Positions 7,316 to 15,593 are shown, numbered from the stretch's first letter. The stretch is 64,000 bases of DNA from CAZNVB01 sp964651495 (GCA_964651495.1 CAZYWP010000004.1:1-64000), one strand, 5' to 3'. Numbers and translations are program-made. The notes: a model not told the origin generated them from the letters alone.

Positions 7316-7391
7316 AGAAAAAGCCTCCTTGCATTTCCACCGCCATCCCGCCCTGTCGACCAGTCGGCGGAAGGCCGGCAAAAATCAAAAC

Positions 7392-7420
7392 ATTCTGGCA
7401 TATCCAGGGGAAGAAATCAA
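7392..7420 (-). promoter_or_regulatory. Predicted promoter of the RRM gene
   Basis: Minus-strand TTGATT (7415-7420), a 17-base spacer and CAGAAT (7392-7397). The spacer ends in TGC, giving an extended -10. The 5' leader would be about 70 bases, long enough for regulation as is common for cold-responsive RNA-binding proteins, though no specific structure is identified. Confidence 0.4.
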
Positions 7421-7456
7421 GCAATTTATGGCCCGGCCCGGCTTCTGGCCGACATA

Positions 7457-7487
7457 TTGACCTTGCCGCCGCATAAAATGCTATAAT
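7457..7487 (+). promoter_or_regulatory. Predicted extended -10 promoter of sppA
   Basis: A perfect TATAAT (7482-7487) preceded by TGC forms an extended -10. TTGACC (7457-7462) stands 19 bases upstream, a long but tolerated spacing when the -10 is extended. The leader to the ATG at 7535 would be about 40 bases with GGAGACGAG just before the start. Confidence 0.55.
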
Positions 7488-7534
7488 GGCCAAACTTAAG
7501 ACGGTCAATTCCGTATTATGAACCTGGAGACGAG

Positions 7535-9247
7535 ATGAAAAAAGGAAAATATGTCCTCCTCATCATATTGATTTTCTTCTTCCTGATTACAGCCACGGTC
7601 TTCGCCTTTCTCTACTCTTCGTTCCGCCGGCCCCCTGAAATCAAGCCCGATTCCTACCTCGAAATCGAGCTTGCCGGGCCGGTCCAGGACTTCTTCGCCC
7701 CGGACTTCCTGACGGAGTTCTTTTTCGGCCGGAGGACTCTGTCCATCCATGAGCTGCGGGAGAGCATCCGCAAGGCCAGAGTGGACCGCCGCATCCGCTG
7801 CCTCCTGCTGCGTCTCGGCTACCTCGAATGCGACTGGGCCAAGGTCAGCGAGATCCGCGACGCCGTGCTGGATTTCCGCAAGTCGGGAAAGCCCGCCTAC
7901 GCCTACATCGAGGAGGCCCCCGAGTTCGATAAGGAATATTACCTCGCCACCGCCTGCGACCGGATCATCCTCCATCCGCTCGGCTGGCTGGGCGTCAACG
8001 GAGTCGGCGGCTGGGTGCCTTTTATCAAAGAGGGGCTGGACAAACTGGGCGTGGAAGCCGAGGTCGAGCACGTCGAGGAGTTCAAGACCGCCTATAACAT
8101 GTTCACGGAAAAGGAGCTTACCCCGGCCCACCGGGCAATGATGGAGGCCATCTACGACGACATCTTCTCCGAGTACGTGCGCGCTGTCTCCGAGGCCAGG
8201 AAAAAGACCGAGGCCGAGGTCAGGATGATCATCGACACCGGCCTTTATCAGGGCAAAAACGCCCTCGACGCCGGGCTCGTCGATGACCTGCTCTACGAGG
8301 ACGAACTGAGGGCGCTCCTGCAGGACAAGGGGAGAGATCTGCGGCGGGCCCGGCTGGCCGAATATTCGAGGATCAGCCCGTCGAGCCTGGGAATGGAAAC
8401 GGGCAGAAAGGTCGCCCTGATCTACGCTATGGGCCCGATCATGAGCGGAGAGGGCGGTTACCAGGTCATCGGCGGCCGGACGCTCTCGCGCTGGGTCCGC
8501 AGAGCCCGGGAGGACCGGTCGGTCGCGGCCATCGTGCTCCGGGTGGACAGCCCGGGCGGCTCGGCCGTGGCCTCGGATGTCATTTGGCGGGAGATCTTCC
8601 TGGCCAAAAAGGAGAAGCCGGTGGTGGTCTCGATGTCCGACGTGGCCGGCTCCGGCGGATACTGGATTTCCCTGGCCGCCCACAAGATCGTCGCCCAGCC
8701 ACAGACGCTGACAGGGTCGATTGGCGTGCTGGCCGGAAAGTTCAACCTGGTTGGGCTATACGAAAAGCTGGGCATCACGGCCGAAAAAATGACCCGCGGC
8801 CGGAGAGCCGACATGTTCTCGACTTTCCGTCCCCTGACTCCGGAGGAAAGGCACTTCTTGAAGGAGCAGATTCTCTGGACCTACGACCAGTTCCTCAGCA
8901 AGGTCGCCGAGGGGCGGAACCTGACCAAAGAAGCGGTGAATGAAATCGGCCGCGGCCGCGTCTGGACGGGGCATCAGGCGCGGGAAATCAAGCTGGTGGA
9001 TGAGCTGGGCGGTCTCGACAGGGCCTTGGAGCTGGCCAAGAGCCTGGCCGGGATCCCGGCCCAGGAGGACGTCCGATTGGTCGTCTGGCCGAAGAGGACG
9101 TCGATCTTCAGCCTGGTTTTTGGCCGGGCAGAGGCAAAGGTCCGGCTTCCCCTATCAGCAGGAATCGACAAGCTCATTCCTATTCTTAAGGTCTTGGAAA
9201 AAGAAAATCCCTGGGCGGTGATGCCCTTCTGGCTTCCCACTCAGTAG
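7535..9247 (+). CDS. sppA: Signal peptide peptidase SppA, long (67 kDa) type
   Basis: 570 residues, the double-domain length of the Escherichia coli type. One N-terminal membrane anchor (about 6-27, LLIILIFFFLITATVFAFL) is followed by two ClpP/crotonase-fold repeats. The Ser-Lys dyad is visible: K184 in EEFKTAYNMF (first repeat) and S373 in VAGSGGYWIS (second repeat), as expected because the two residues come from different halves. The second repeat also has the family's RVDSPGGSA strand. It degrades cleaved signal peptides and membrane fragments on the outer face of the inner membrane. Its 3' end overlaps the convergent UvrD-RecB gene by 7 bases, so no terminator fits between them. Confidence 0.95.
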   Translation: MKKGKYVLLIILIFFFLITATVFAFLYSSFRRPPEIKPDSYLEIELAGPVQDFFAPDFLTEFFFGRRTLSIHELRESIRKARVDRRIRCLLLRLGYLECDWAKVSEIRDAVLDFRKSGKPAYAYIEEAPEFDKEYYLATACDRIILHPLGWLGVNGVGGWVPFIKEGLDKLGVEAEVEHVEEFKTAYNMFTEKELTPAHRAMMEAIYDDIFSEYVRAVSEARKKTEAEVRMIIDTGLYQGKNALDAGLVDDLLYEDELRALLQDKGRDLRRARLAEYSRISPSSLGMETGRKVALIYAMGPIMSGEGGYQVIGGRTLSRWVRRAREDRSVAAIVLRVDSPGGSAVASDVIWREIFLAKKEKPVVVSMSDVAGSGGYWISLAAHKIVAQPQTLTGSIGVLAGKFNLVGLYEKLGITAEKMTRGRRADMFSTFRPLTPEERHFLKEQILWTYDQFLSKVAEGRNLTKEAVNEIGRGRVWTGHQAREIKLVDELGGLDRALELAKSLAGIPAQEDVRLVVWPKRTSIFSLVFGRAEAKVRLPLSAGIDKLIPILKVLEKENPWAVMPFWLPTQ

Positions 9248-12210
9248 GCATAAGTAAAGGGACAAATCGTCTTGAATTCGCAGTAGCTGCAGTTATGCCA
9301 GTCCGGCCTGGCGGCGAAATTCCTGCCCCGGATTCCCTCTTCAGCCTGTTTGACTTTCTCCCAGCCCCGCGCCATTTCTTTCTCGCCCTTGCCGGCGCGG
9401 CCGACGATGTCCGACTCCAGAAAATGGAGCTGGGTCTCGAGGAGCGGAAGGGCCTGCGTCTTCTGGAAGGAGAGCGCATAGAGGTCCATCTGCAGACTGT
9501 CGGCCGCCCTTTTATCCGCCTCCTTCTGGCTTTTCACTTCGCTGGCCTTATAATCGATGATGACGGCACCTTTGTCCCGGATATCGATTCGGTCCCAGCG
9601 GCCGCTGAACCTGACCTTTCCTTCCTGCCATCTGAAGCTCTTCTCCAAGTGAGCAGGCTTGTGGCCGGAAGCTTCCTCTCGCCTGAAAAAGCGCATCAGG
9701 GCCTTGCGCCCCGCCTTCTTCCGCAGCTTCTCATGCTCGCGGCTCAAGTATCCTTCGTTGACCCAGGAGCCCGCGTATTCTTCGAACAGCTCGTCCAGCG
9801 TCGTTTTCCTCCCGGCCGCTGTCTGGCGCAGGAACGAGTGGATGGTATTGTGGAGGACGCGGCCGAAAACAAGGCTGTGGTGGGGGAGGACGGGAATCCG
9901 CAGGAGATGCCGGAACTTGTACTTAAGCGGGCAAACCAAGTAATCTTCGACCTGAAAATAGCTCAGGGGCAGCACGTCTTTGACCTTGAGTTCAGTCAAT
10001 ACCCGGTCCTCGGGGCTGCCCAATCCGTACCTCCTGAGCTCTTCCAGAGCCGAGGAGCGCTGGACTTCATCGGGAAGCTTCGGGATATCCAGCGTTTCGA
10101 GGACAAAGGGGCTCACTTTCTTCAGTCGCTTAAGCCCGTAGTCCCTGGCCCAGGTCAAGTGCAGAAGCGTTTTGGCCCGTGTCATACCCACATAGAAGAG
10201 CCTTCTTTCTTCCTGTAGAGAAGTCAGGTCGGAAGACTCGTCTTCGTCTCCGGGACTCTCCGCGGGAGGGAACTCCTCCTTCAAGATCCCGTCCGGAAAC
10301 GGGATTTTCTCTCTTCTCTCGCGGCCCGGGAATCGGTCGGCGATCAAGCTCACCAGGAAAACGACGGCAAACTCAAGGCCCTTCGCCTTGTGGACGGTCA
10401 GGACGCTGACCGCCTCCTCTTCCAGCTCGGCCTCGGCCGTGGCCGGATTATCCCCGACTTCCCGGAGGAGGTCGAGATGCCTAGCGAAGGACTGGATGGA
10501 ATCGTCATCGGCCAGCCCGGAGAAATTTTTTATCTTTTCAAAGAAGAGGCGAAGGTTCTTGATCTTCAGCTCCGCCTCCAGGTTTCCGGCTTCGACGAGC
10601 CTTTTAATATAGCCGGATTTCTCCAGGAAGGCGAAGACGACCTGCCCGGCATTTTGTGTCTTGGAAAGCTTGACGAAATAGACCAGGTCCTCGACGATCT
10701 TCCTGACCAGGGCCGTCGTCTCCGCCGAAATGGCGAGGTCGAGAGTCCCGGCGGCGACATCCTTGAAGACGCCGTGCAGCGAGAGATTCCGTTTCCCGGC
10801 ATAGTTGGAGAGAATGGTCAGGTCATAGAGGTCCATCCCGTAGACCCCCGATTGAGCCAGGAAATACAGGCTCCGTCCGTCCTCGAAGTTCGTCAGGGCC
10901 TTGATAAAAGAGACGACATCCTTAACCTCATCCTGAGCGTAGAGGCCGCGGCTGCCGGAAAAACGAAACGGAATCTGCTTCATGTTCAGGGCCCGCAGAA
11001 AGGGATCGGCATCGGCGTTCCGCCGCACCAGGATGGCAATGTCTCCGGGCCGATAGCCCTCCGCCAGTTTTTGAGCGATGATCCCGGCCACCCTGTCGGC
11101 CTCGTGGGAGAGCGTGTCGAACTGCAGAAGATGGATGCTCTTGCCGGCCCCGCCCGCAGATGCGGTGAGCTTCTTATCCACCTTATCCCGGAATTCAAGG
11201 CGCCTCGGATTGTTGTGCTGGATCAACCGATAAGCAGAATCAAGAATCTGTTGAGTGGACCGGTAATTCTTGGTCAGGACGACTTCTTTGACCTTTATTT
11301 TTCCTTCTCTTTTTTCGTAATAGTCCCTGAACTTGAGGATATTGGCCAGCGAAGCTCCCCGGAACCGGAAAATGCTCTGGTCGTCATCGCCGACGACGGT
11401 CAGGTTGTTACGGCGGGCGGCCAGCAGCTTGAGCAGCTCGAACTGAATGTAATTCGTATCTTGAAACTCATCGACCAGGATATATTTATACCTCTCCTGA
11501 AATTCTCTCAGCACGGAGGGCCGCTGGCGAAAAAGCTCAACCACCAGGCAAACCTGATCTTCGAAATCGATCTTACCTTCCCTTTTGAGCAGCCCCTCGT
11601 AGGCCTCGAAAACGCGGGCCATCTCCAGGTGTTTGAGGGCGATTTCCTTCTCTGCTTCAGAGCCCGTCCTCTTCTCCAGCCGGCGGGCATAGGCGAGATA
11701 TTCCCGGGGACTGATATCCTCCTGCCTCAGCCTCTTCACCGCATCCAACAGTTCCTGGATGTGCCGGGTGGGAGAGCTCAGAGGACGATAATACCGCAGA
11801 GGCAAGCGGAAGAGGTTTTCGCGGAAAAAAATGGCCTGTTCGACGTCGTCGAGAAGCCTGAAATCGAGGGGGTAGCCGAGGTCCAGGGCGTAGCTGCGCA
11901 GCACTCGCTCGCCGAAGGAATTGAAGGTGCTGATAGCGACGAACGAATAGCTGTAGGGGATGAGCTGGTCAACCCGCTCCTCCATCTCGTTGGCGGCTTT
12001 TTCGGTGAAGGTCAAGGCCAGGATCTCATCCGGCCTGGCGATTTTGGCCGATATGAGATAGGCGATGCGGTGGGTGATGGCCTTGGTTTTTCCGGTGCCG
12101 GCGCCGGCGATGATCAACAGCGGTCCCCGGCCGTGCGTCACAGCCGCTCTCTGATCGGAATTGAGGCCTTCCAGAAGGTGGCGGGCTTTTTCCGATGACG
12201 GCCGAGGCAT
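9241..12210 (-). CDS. UvrD/Rep-type DNA helicase fused to RecB-family (PD-(D/E)XK) iron-sulfur nuclease
   Basis: 989 residues. Superfamily 1A helicase motifs run through about 1-660: motif I GAGTGKT at 36-42, motif II DEFQD, motif III GDDDQSIFRFRG, motif V VLTVHKAKGLEF, motif VI GMTRAKTLLHL. The C-terminal roughly 260 residues form a RecB-like nuclease: FSGRWDRID, VIIDYKAS (the D-x-K core) and QMDLYAL. Four cysteines (one in YLVCPLKY and three in CSYCEFKTIC) match the AddB/Cas4-type [4Fe-4S] nuclease staple. This combines a helicase and nuclease in one chain, as in the subunits of AddAB or AdnAB, and suggests double-strand-break end resection or anti-invader DNA degradation. No second subunit gene is adjacent. 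No Shine-Dalgarno sequence is obvious at the start. Confidence 0.92.
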   Translation of the reverse strand: MPRPSSEKARHLLEGLNSDQRAAVTHGRGPLLIIAGAGTGKTKAITHRIAYLISAKIARPDEILALTFTEKAANEMEERVDQLIPYSYSFVAISTFNSFGERVLRSYALDLGYPLDFRLLDDVEQAIFFRENLFRLPLRYYRPLSSPTRHIQELLDAVKRLRQEDISPREYLAYARRLEKRTGSEAEKEIALKHLEMARVFEAYEGLLKREGKIDFEDQVCLVVELFRQRPSVLREFQERYKYILVDEFQDTNYIQFELLKLLAARRNNLTVVGDDDQSIFRFRGASLANILKFRDYYEKREGKIKVKEVVLTKNYRSTQQILDSAYRLIQHNNPRRLEFRDKVDKKLTASAGGAGKSIHLLQFDTLSHEADRVAGIIAQKLAEGYRPGDIAILVRRNADADPFLRALNMKQIPFRFSGSRGLYAQDEVKDVVSFIKALTNFEDGRSLYFLAQSGVYGMDLYDLTILSNYAGKRNLSLHGVFKDVAAGTLDLAISAETTALVRKIVEDLVYFVKLSKTQNAGQVVFAFLEKSGYIKRLVEAGNLEAELKIKNLRLFFEKIKNFSGLADDDSIQSFARHLDLLREVGDNPATAEAELEEEAVSVLTVHKAKGLEFAVVFLVSLIADRFPGRERREKIPFPDGILKEEFPPAESPGDEDESSDLTSLQEERRLFYVGMTRAKTLLHLTWARDYGLKRLKKVSPFVLETLDIPKLPDEVQRSSALEELRRYGLGSPEDRVLTELKVKDVLPLSYFQVEDYLVCPLKYKFRHLLRIPVLPHHSLVFGRVLHNTIHSFLRQTAAGRKTTLDELFEEYAGSWVNEGYLSREHEKLRKKAGRKALMRFFRREEASGHKPAHLEKSFRWQEGKVRFSGRWDRIDIRDKGAVIIDYKASEVKSQKEADKRAADSLQMDLYALSFQKTQALPLLETQLHFLESDIVGRAGKGEKEMARGWEKVKQAEEGIRGRNFAARPDWHNCSYCEFKTICPFTYAY

Positions 12211-12234
12211 GGTCTGGATATCAGAAGGAAACGC

Positions 12235-12552
12235 TCAGCGTTTTTCTTCTTTTCTCTTGACGATCACTTTCTCGTCCGGCCTGATCAGCCAGAGTTTTTC
12301 CCGGGCTTCCCTCTCCACGGCTTGGGGATTGTTCTTGAGGTCCTCGATTTCCCCTTCCAGCCGGGCTTTCTCGGCCTCTAAACGTTTGACCTCCTGGAGC
12401 AGGATTTCGTAGTTCCGGCGCGCTTTGTAGATCTCGATCAACCCTTTCTTGCCGAAAAGTGAGGAGATGAGCAGAACGAGAAAAAAGAAGCCGACAGCGG
12501 CCAGAAGGATTTTTCTTCTCAGCGAAGCGCCCTTCCTGTCTTCTCGGGCCAT
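12235..12552 (-). CDS. FtsB/DivIC-like septum formation protein
   Basis: 105 residues with the FtsB/DivIC architecture: a short basic cytoplasmic tail, one transmembrane helix (about 14-33, ILLAAVGFFFLVLLISSLFG), a coiled coil (about 45-75, LLQEVKRLEAEKARLEGEIEDLKNN) and the conserved PQAVEREAREKLWLIRPDE block. Family members bridge FtsL and FtsQ in the divisome and connect to peptidoglycan synthesis. The start ATG overlaps the stop of the phosphohexomutase gene by one base (TGATG), so the two are translationally coupled. In many genomes ftsB instead lies beside eno or ispD. The pairing with a sugar-phosphate mutase may reflect envelope precursor supply (inference). Confidence 0.88.
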   Translation of the reverse strand: MAREDRKGASLRRKILLAAVGFFFLVLLISSLFGKKGLIEIYKARRNYEILLQEVKRLEAEKARLEGEIEDLKNNPQAVEREAREKLWLIRPDEKVIVKRKEEKR

Positions 12553-13952
12553 CAGTCGAGCCTCTTGAGGCCGAGGTCGAGCAACCGCTCCAGTTCTTTA
12601 TTCGTCCCCGCCTCCGCGTAACAGCGGATCAGCGGCTCCGTCCCTGATGGACGAAGGAGGAGCCAGTCATCGTCTTCGAAATCGAGTTTGATCCCGTCGA
12701 TCCTCTCGACCGCGACAACCATCCGTCCGCCCAAATACTCGGGGGGATTGATGATGAGGTCCTTCAGCTTTCTCTCGTTTTTGGGATGGAGGCGGATGCT
12801 TCTCTGGCCGCTGGATTTCTTTCCGTATTCGCGGAAAAAGCCGGCCCGCAGCTGGGTCAGGTTTTTCCCGGTGGCGGCCATCATCTCGGCCACGAGCAGG
12901 CCGGCGAAAATTCCGTCCTTCTCGGGCAGGTGGCTTTTCACGGCGAAGCAAGCGCTCTCCTCGCCGCCGAAGATGATCTGCTTCCGCAGTAAAAGGTCGG
13001 CTATGTACTTGAACCCGACGGGAGTCTTAAAAAGCGGCAGGCCGTAGCGCCGGGCGACGCGGTCGATCAGGTGAGTGGTGGCAACCGACCTGGCCACGCC
13101 GCCCCGCCATCCCTTGACCCGGACAAGATAGTCCAGCAGGAGCGAGAGAATGATATTCTGGCTGACGAAACTCCCGGCCTGGTCAAGGATTCCAAACCGG
13201 TCTCCGTCGGCGTCCGTGGCAATCCCCAGGTCGCACCCCTTCTCCCGCACCAGCCTTCTGAGCTCCCGCAGGTTGTCTTCGCTGCAGGAGGGAGTCATGC
13301 CGCCGAAATAGGGATCGACGTAACCGTGGATCTCTTCGACTGGTATTTCGTTCTCCTCGAGGATCTCATCCAGGTACTCCCGGCTCGTCCCGTATAAGAG
13401 GTCCACACCAATGCGGAGCTTGGACCTCTGGATGGCCTGGAAATCGATCTTTTTCTGGATGAACTCCAGGTAATCGGCCTGCAGGTCGATCTTGTCCACG
13501 AATTCTGTCCGCGGATAATAGACGCAATGGGGTGGGCACCTAGAAAGACGGTTGATTTCATCCTCGATCTTATCGGTTTCATGGGGAAGGGCCGGTGCCC
13601 CCGTCTCCAAGTTGAGCTTCAGTCCGTTGTATTCGGGAGGGTTGAATGAGGCGGTGAAATTGATTCCGGCCTGGGCTTTTCTCCTGATGATCTGCAGCGC
13701 CTGGGCCTGCGACGGCGCGTCGCGATCGGCCAGGAGGACGTGGATCTGATCGTGGGAAAGGATCTTAGCGGCCTCATTGGCGAACCGCTCGGAGAGAAAC
13801 CGGGTATCAAAATTGACGATGACCGCGATACTCCGGCCGGGGAATCTCTTCTTCAGATAGTTGGCCACAGCCCGGACCACGATCCGGACATTGGAGAAGG
13901 TGAACTCTTCTCCCATCACGGCGCGCCAGCCCGATGTGCCGAACTTGATCAT
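12552..13952 (-). CDS. Phosphoglucomutase/phosphomannomutase family enzyme
   Basis: 466 residues with all four alpha-D-phosphohexomutase domains: N-terminal FGTSGWRA, the catalytic phosphoserine loop FTASFNPPEYNG (about 97-108), the metal loop DADGDRFG (about 243-250), the sugar-selecting GGEESACF (about 325) and the phosphate-binding RPSGTEPLIR near the C-terminus. The histidine that normally follows the serine (TASHNP) is phenylalanine here. The reaction is interconversion of hexose 1- and 6-phosphates for polysaccharide or cell-wall precursors; glucose versus mannose versus glucosamine cannot be decided. Upstream is an intergenic gap before the exported PCMT gene. A weak extended -10 (TGC-TAACTT) sits on the minus strand near 13960. 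Confidence 0.92.
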   Translation of the reverse strand: MIKFGTSGWRAVMGEEFTFSNVRIVVRAVANYLKKRFPGRSIAVIVNFDTRFLSERFANEAAKILSHDQIHVLLADRDAPSQAQALQIIRRKAQAGINFTASFNPPEYNGLKLNLETGAPALPHETDKIEDEINRLSRCPPHCVYYPRTEFVDKIDLQADYLEFIQKKIDFQAIQRSKLRIGVDLLYGTSREYLDEILEENEIPVEEIHGYVDPYFGGMTPSCSEDNLRELRRLVREKGCDLGIATDADGDRFGILDQAGSFVSQNIILSLLLDYLVRVKGWRGGVARSVATTHLIDRVARRYGLPLFKTPVGFKYIADLLLRKQIIFGGEESACFAVKSHLPEKDGIFAGLLVAEMMAATGKNLTQLRAGFFREYGKKSSGQRSIRLHPKNERKLKDLIINPPEYLGGRMVVAVERIDGIKLDFEDDDWLLLRPSGTEPLIRCYAEAGTNKELERLLDLGLKRLD

Positions 13953-14002
13953 CGCGTTCCGGCGCCCAAGTTAGCACAAGATCAGGCTAAAAGCAAATGG
14001 AC

Positions 14003-14737
14003 CTAACGGTCCCTTTTCTTCTGCGCTTCGCCGGTCATCGGCACGAAGCGAACGCCCAAGATCGGGGCCTGGCGGGGCTTGCCTTTCTCCTTGGTCACCA
14101 GGGTCAGCGTCTGGCCGGTGAGTGTGCTTCCCAGCGGGATGATGAGCCGGCCTCCTTCCCTGAGCTGCTCAAAAAGCACGGGCGGAACATGGCTGGCGGC
14201 ACAGGTCACAATGATGGCGTCGAAAGGAGCCATTTCCGGCCAGCCCTGATAGCCGTCTCCGCTCTTGATCTGGACATTCTTGTAGCCCAGGTCCAGCAGA
14301 GTCCGGGCGGCCAGCGCCGCCAGGCTCTCGTGGATCTCGATGGACAACACCTGGCCCGCCAGGGCGCTCAGCACCGCCGCCTGATAACCCGATCCCGTGC
14401 CGATCTCGAGGACTCTCTCCCCGCCCTTCAGGCCGAGCCACTGGGTCATCAGGGCAACGATGTAGGGCTGAGAGATGGTCTGCTGCTCCCCGATAGGAAG
14501 AGGGTAATCCTCGTAGGCCTGGTCGCGGTAGGCCGGGGAGACAAAGAGATGGCGGGGGATCTTTCCCATGACCTCGAGAACACGCGGGTCGGAGATGTCC
14601 CGGGAGGCCAGCTGCTCGGTGACCATCCGTCTTCGCTTTTTCTCATAGACGTCCCCCTCCTGGCCGGCGGCCATGAGGGAACAGGCGGAAACGAAGGCCA
14701 GAGTCAGGCTAACCCGCGTCAGCAACTTCTTATTCAT
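14003..14737 (-). CDS. pcm: Exported protein-L-isoaspartate O-methyltransferase (PCMT), probable lipoprotein
   Basis: 244 residues. The catalytic part is standard: MVTEQLASRDI, PRHLFV, the LPIGEQQTISQPYIVALM segment, the SAM-binding VLEIGTGSGYQAA and the later IIVTCAA. PCMT methylates isoaspartyl residues in aged proteins to start their repair. Unusually, the enzyme is preceded by a signal peptide (about 1-24) whose VSAC at 16-19 fits a lipobox, so the protein is predicted to sit in the envelope. SAM is cytoplasmic, which makes the location a puzzle. Upstream on the same strand is a tiny ORF followed by a strong intrinsic terminator (14828-14899), which may attenuate this gene. Confidence 0.9.
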   Translation of the reverse strand: MNKKLLTRVSLTLAFVSACSLMAAGQEGDVYEKKRRRMVTEQLASRDISDPRVLEVMGKIPRHLFVSPAYRDQAYEDYPLPIGEQQTISQPYIVALMTQWLGLKGGERVLEIGTGSGYQAAVLSALAGQVLSIEIHESLAALAARTLLDLGYKNVQIKSGDGYQGWPEMAPFDAIIVTCAASHVPPVLFEQLREGGRLIIPLGSTLTGQTLTLVTKEKGKPRQAPILGVRFVPMTGEAQKKRDR

Positions 14738-14827
14738 GGTATTCGCCGCCGGAAGTCACTCTCTATTTTTATTTTCTTCCATCTCCACTGAGAAATCAAC
14801 CGCCCGCCGCCCGTCAATTTCAATAAG

Positions 14828-14856
14828 AAAAAAAGGGGAAGGCCCGGGCCTTTCCC
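14828..14856 (-). terminator. Intrinsic terminator or attenuator upstream of pcm
   Basis: Read on the minus strand, an 11-base GC-rich stem (arms 14835-14845 and 14846-14856, one mismatch) is followed immediately by seven T residues (14828-14834). It ends 90 bases upstream of the pcm start and no full-size minus-strand gene precedes it, so it would terminate only a short leader transcript. It therefore looks like an attenuator or the end of a small RNA. Confidence 0.65.
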
Positions 14857-14866
14857 TGATATCATC

Positions 14867-14899
14867 TTATCGGATGAGGAGGCGGCGGCGATTTTTCAC
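14867..14899 (-). CDS. Possible 10-residue leader peptide upstream of the pcm attenuator
   Basis: GTG start at 14899 and TAA stop at 14867-14869, encoding an Arg-rich decapeptide (VKNRRRLLIR). A GAGAGGAGA Shine-Dalgarno-like stretch lies 6-7 bases upstream. The stop codon lies about 11 bases before the terminator stem at 14828-14856, the arrangement of a translation-coupled attenuator for pcm. The 326-base interval 14738-15063 otherwise holds only the coaD promoter. The ORF is too short to be statistically convincing alone. Confidence 0.3.
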   Translation of the reverse strand: MKNRRRLLIR

Positions 14900-14993
14900 C
14901 TCAAATCTCCTCTCTAGGGGTGATTGACGGCCGGCCGGGGATGGTGTGATTCTAATAGCGCACGGCGGACTGCCGTCGTGTTGGAGATTATTG

Positions 14994-15022
14994 TTGACAA
15001 GAGAAATGATTTCTGATATTGA
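14994..15022 (+). promoter_or_regulatory. Predicted sigma70-type promoter of coaD
   Basis: Perfect TTGACA (14994-14999), 17-base spacer, TATTGA (15017-15022). Transcription near 15029 leaves a 35-base leader before the ATG at 15064 but only 8 bases before the TTG at 15037, supporting the ATG as coaD start. The downstream pil genes may be read from the same promoter. Confidence 0.6.
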
Positions 15023-15063
15023 CTTAGGTAACCTGGTTGGAAGAAGTAAGAGCTGTGCCTTGG

Positions 15064-15567
15064 ATGGAGAAAAGAGCCGTATACCCAGGCTTTTTCGACC
15101 CCATCACCAATGGCCATATCGATATAATCCTGAGAGGGTTGAGGCTGTTCGACAAAATCATCGTGGCCGTGCTCAAAAATCCCAAAAAGAAGCCGCTTTT
15201 TTCGACTAAAGAAAGGGTAGGCATGATCAAGGCGATTTTTGCCCGCGAACCGAGGATCGAGGTCAAAGCCTTTGACGGGCTGCTGGTCGACTTCGCCCAA
15301 GCGAACGAGGCCGACGTCGTCATCCGGGGGCTGCGGGCGGTGTCCGATTTCGAGTACGAGTTCCAGATGGCTTTGATGAACCGCAAGCTCAACGCCGAGA
15401 TCGAAACGCTCTTCATGATGCCCAGCGTCAACTATTCATTCCTCAGCTCCATGCTGGTCAAAGAAGTGTTTAACCTGGGCGGCTGCGTGAAAGACCTGGT
15501 TCCCGAGATTGTGGCCCGAAATCTGAAGCGGAAGCTGGCGAGAGGCAAGTTTATTCTTTCGAATTAA
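15064..15567 (+). CDS. coaD: Phosphopantetheine adenylyltransferase CoaD
   Basis: 167 residues from the ATG at 15064, giving the usual MEKRAVYPG opening; a TTG nine codons upstream is possible but too close to the promoter. It transfers AMP from ATP to 4'-phosphopantetheine, the penultimate CoA step. The nucleotidyltransferase motif is FFDPITNGHID with H18, and later RGLRAVSDFEYE and the C-terminal SSMLVKEV (S-T-x-V-R-E-like) are present. At position 10, where Escherichia coli has Thr and most homologues Ser or Thr (P-G-S/T-F-D-P), this protein has Phe. That residue contacts the substrate phosphates, so the change is notable. CoaBC, acting earlier in the same pathway, is also in the window (24907-26106). 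Confidence 0.92.
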   Translation: MEKRAVYPGFFDPITNGHIDIILRGLRLFDKIIVAVLKNPKKKPLFSTKERVGMIKAIFAREPRIEVKAFDGLLVDFAQANEADVVIRGLRAVSDFEYEFQMALMNRKLNAEIETLFMMPSVNYSFLSSMLVKEVFNLGGCVKDLVPEIVARNLKRKLARGKFILSN

Positions 15568-15593
15568 CCTTTAATAAAAAGGTAGGAACAAAC

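Noticed and set aside
10390..12198. A 602-codon open frame on the plus strand opposite the UvrD-RecB gene, and similar long antisense frames opposite clpB (35162-37114) and the ABC exporter (27755-29641).
   Set aside because: They lie exactly opposite genes with full sets of family motifs, have no ribosome sites or recognisable domains, and show the composition expected from GC-rich codon shadows.
15037..15063. TTG at 15037 as the coaD start.
   Set aside because: It lies about 8 bases from the predicted transcription start and adds residues not seen in the family; the ATG at 15064 gives the standard N-terminus.
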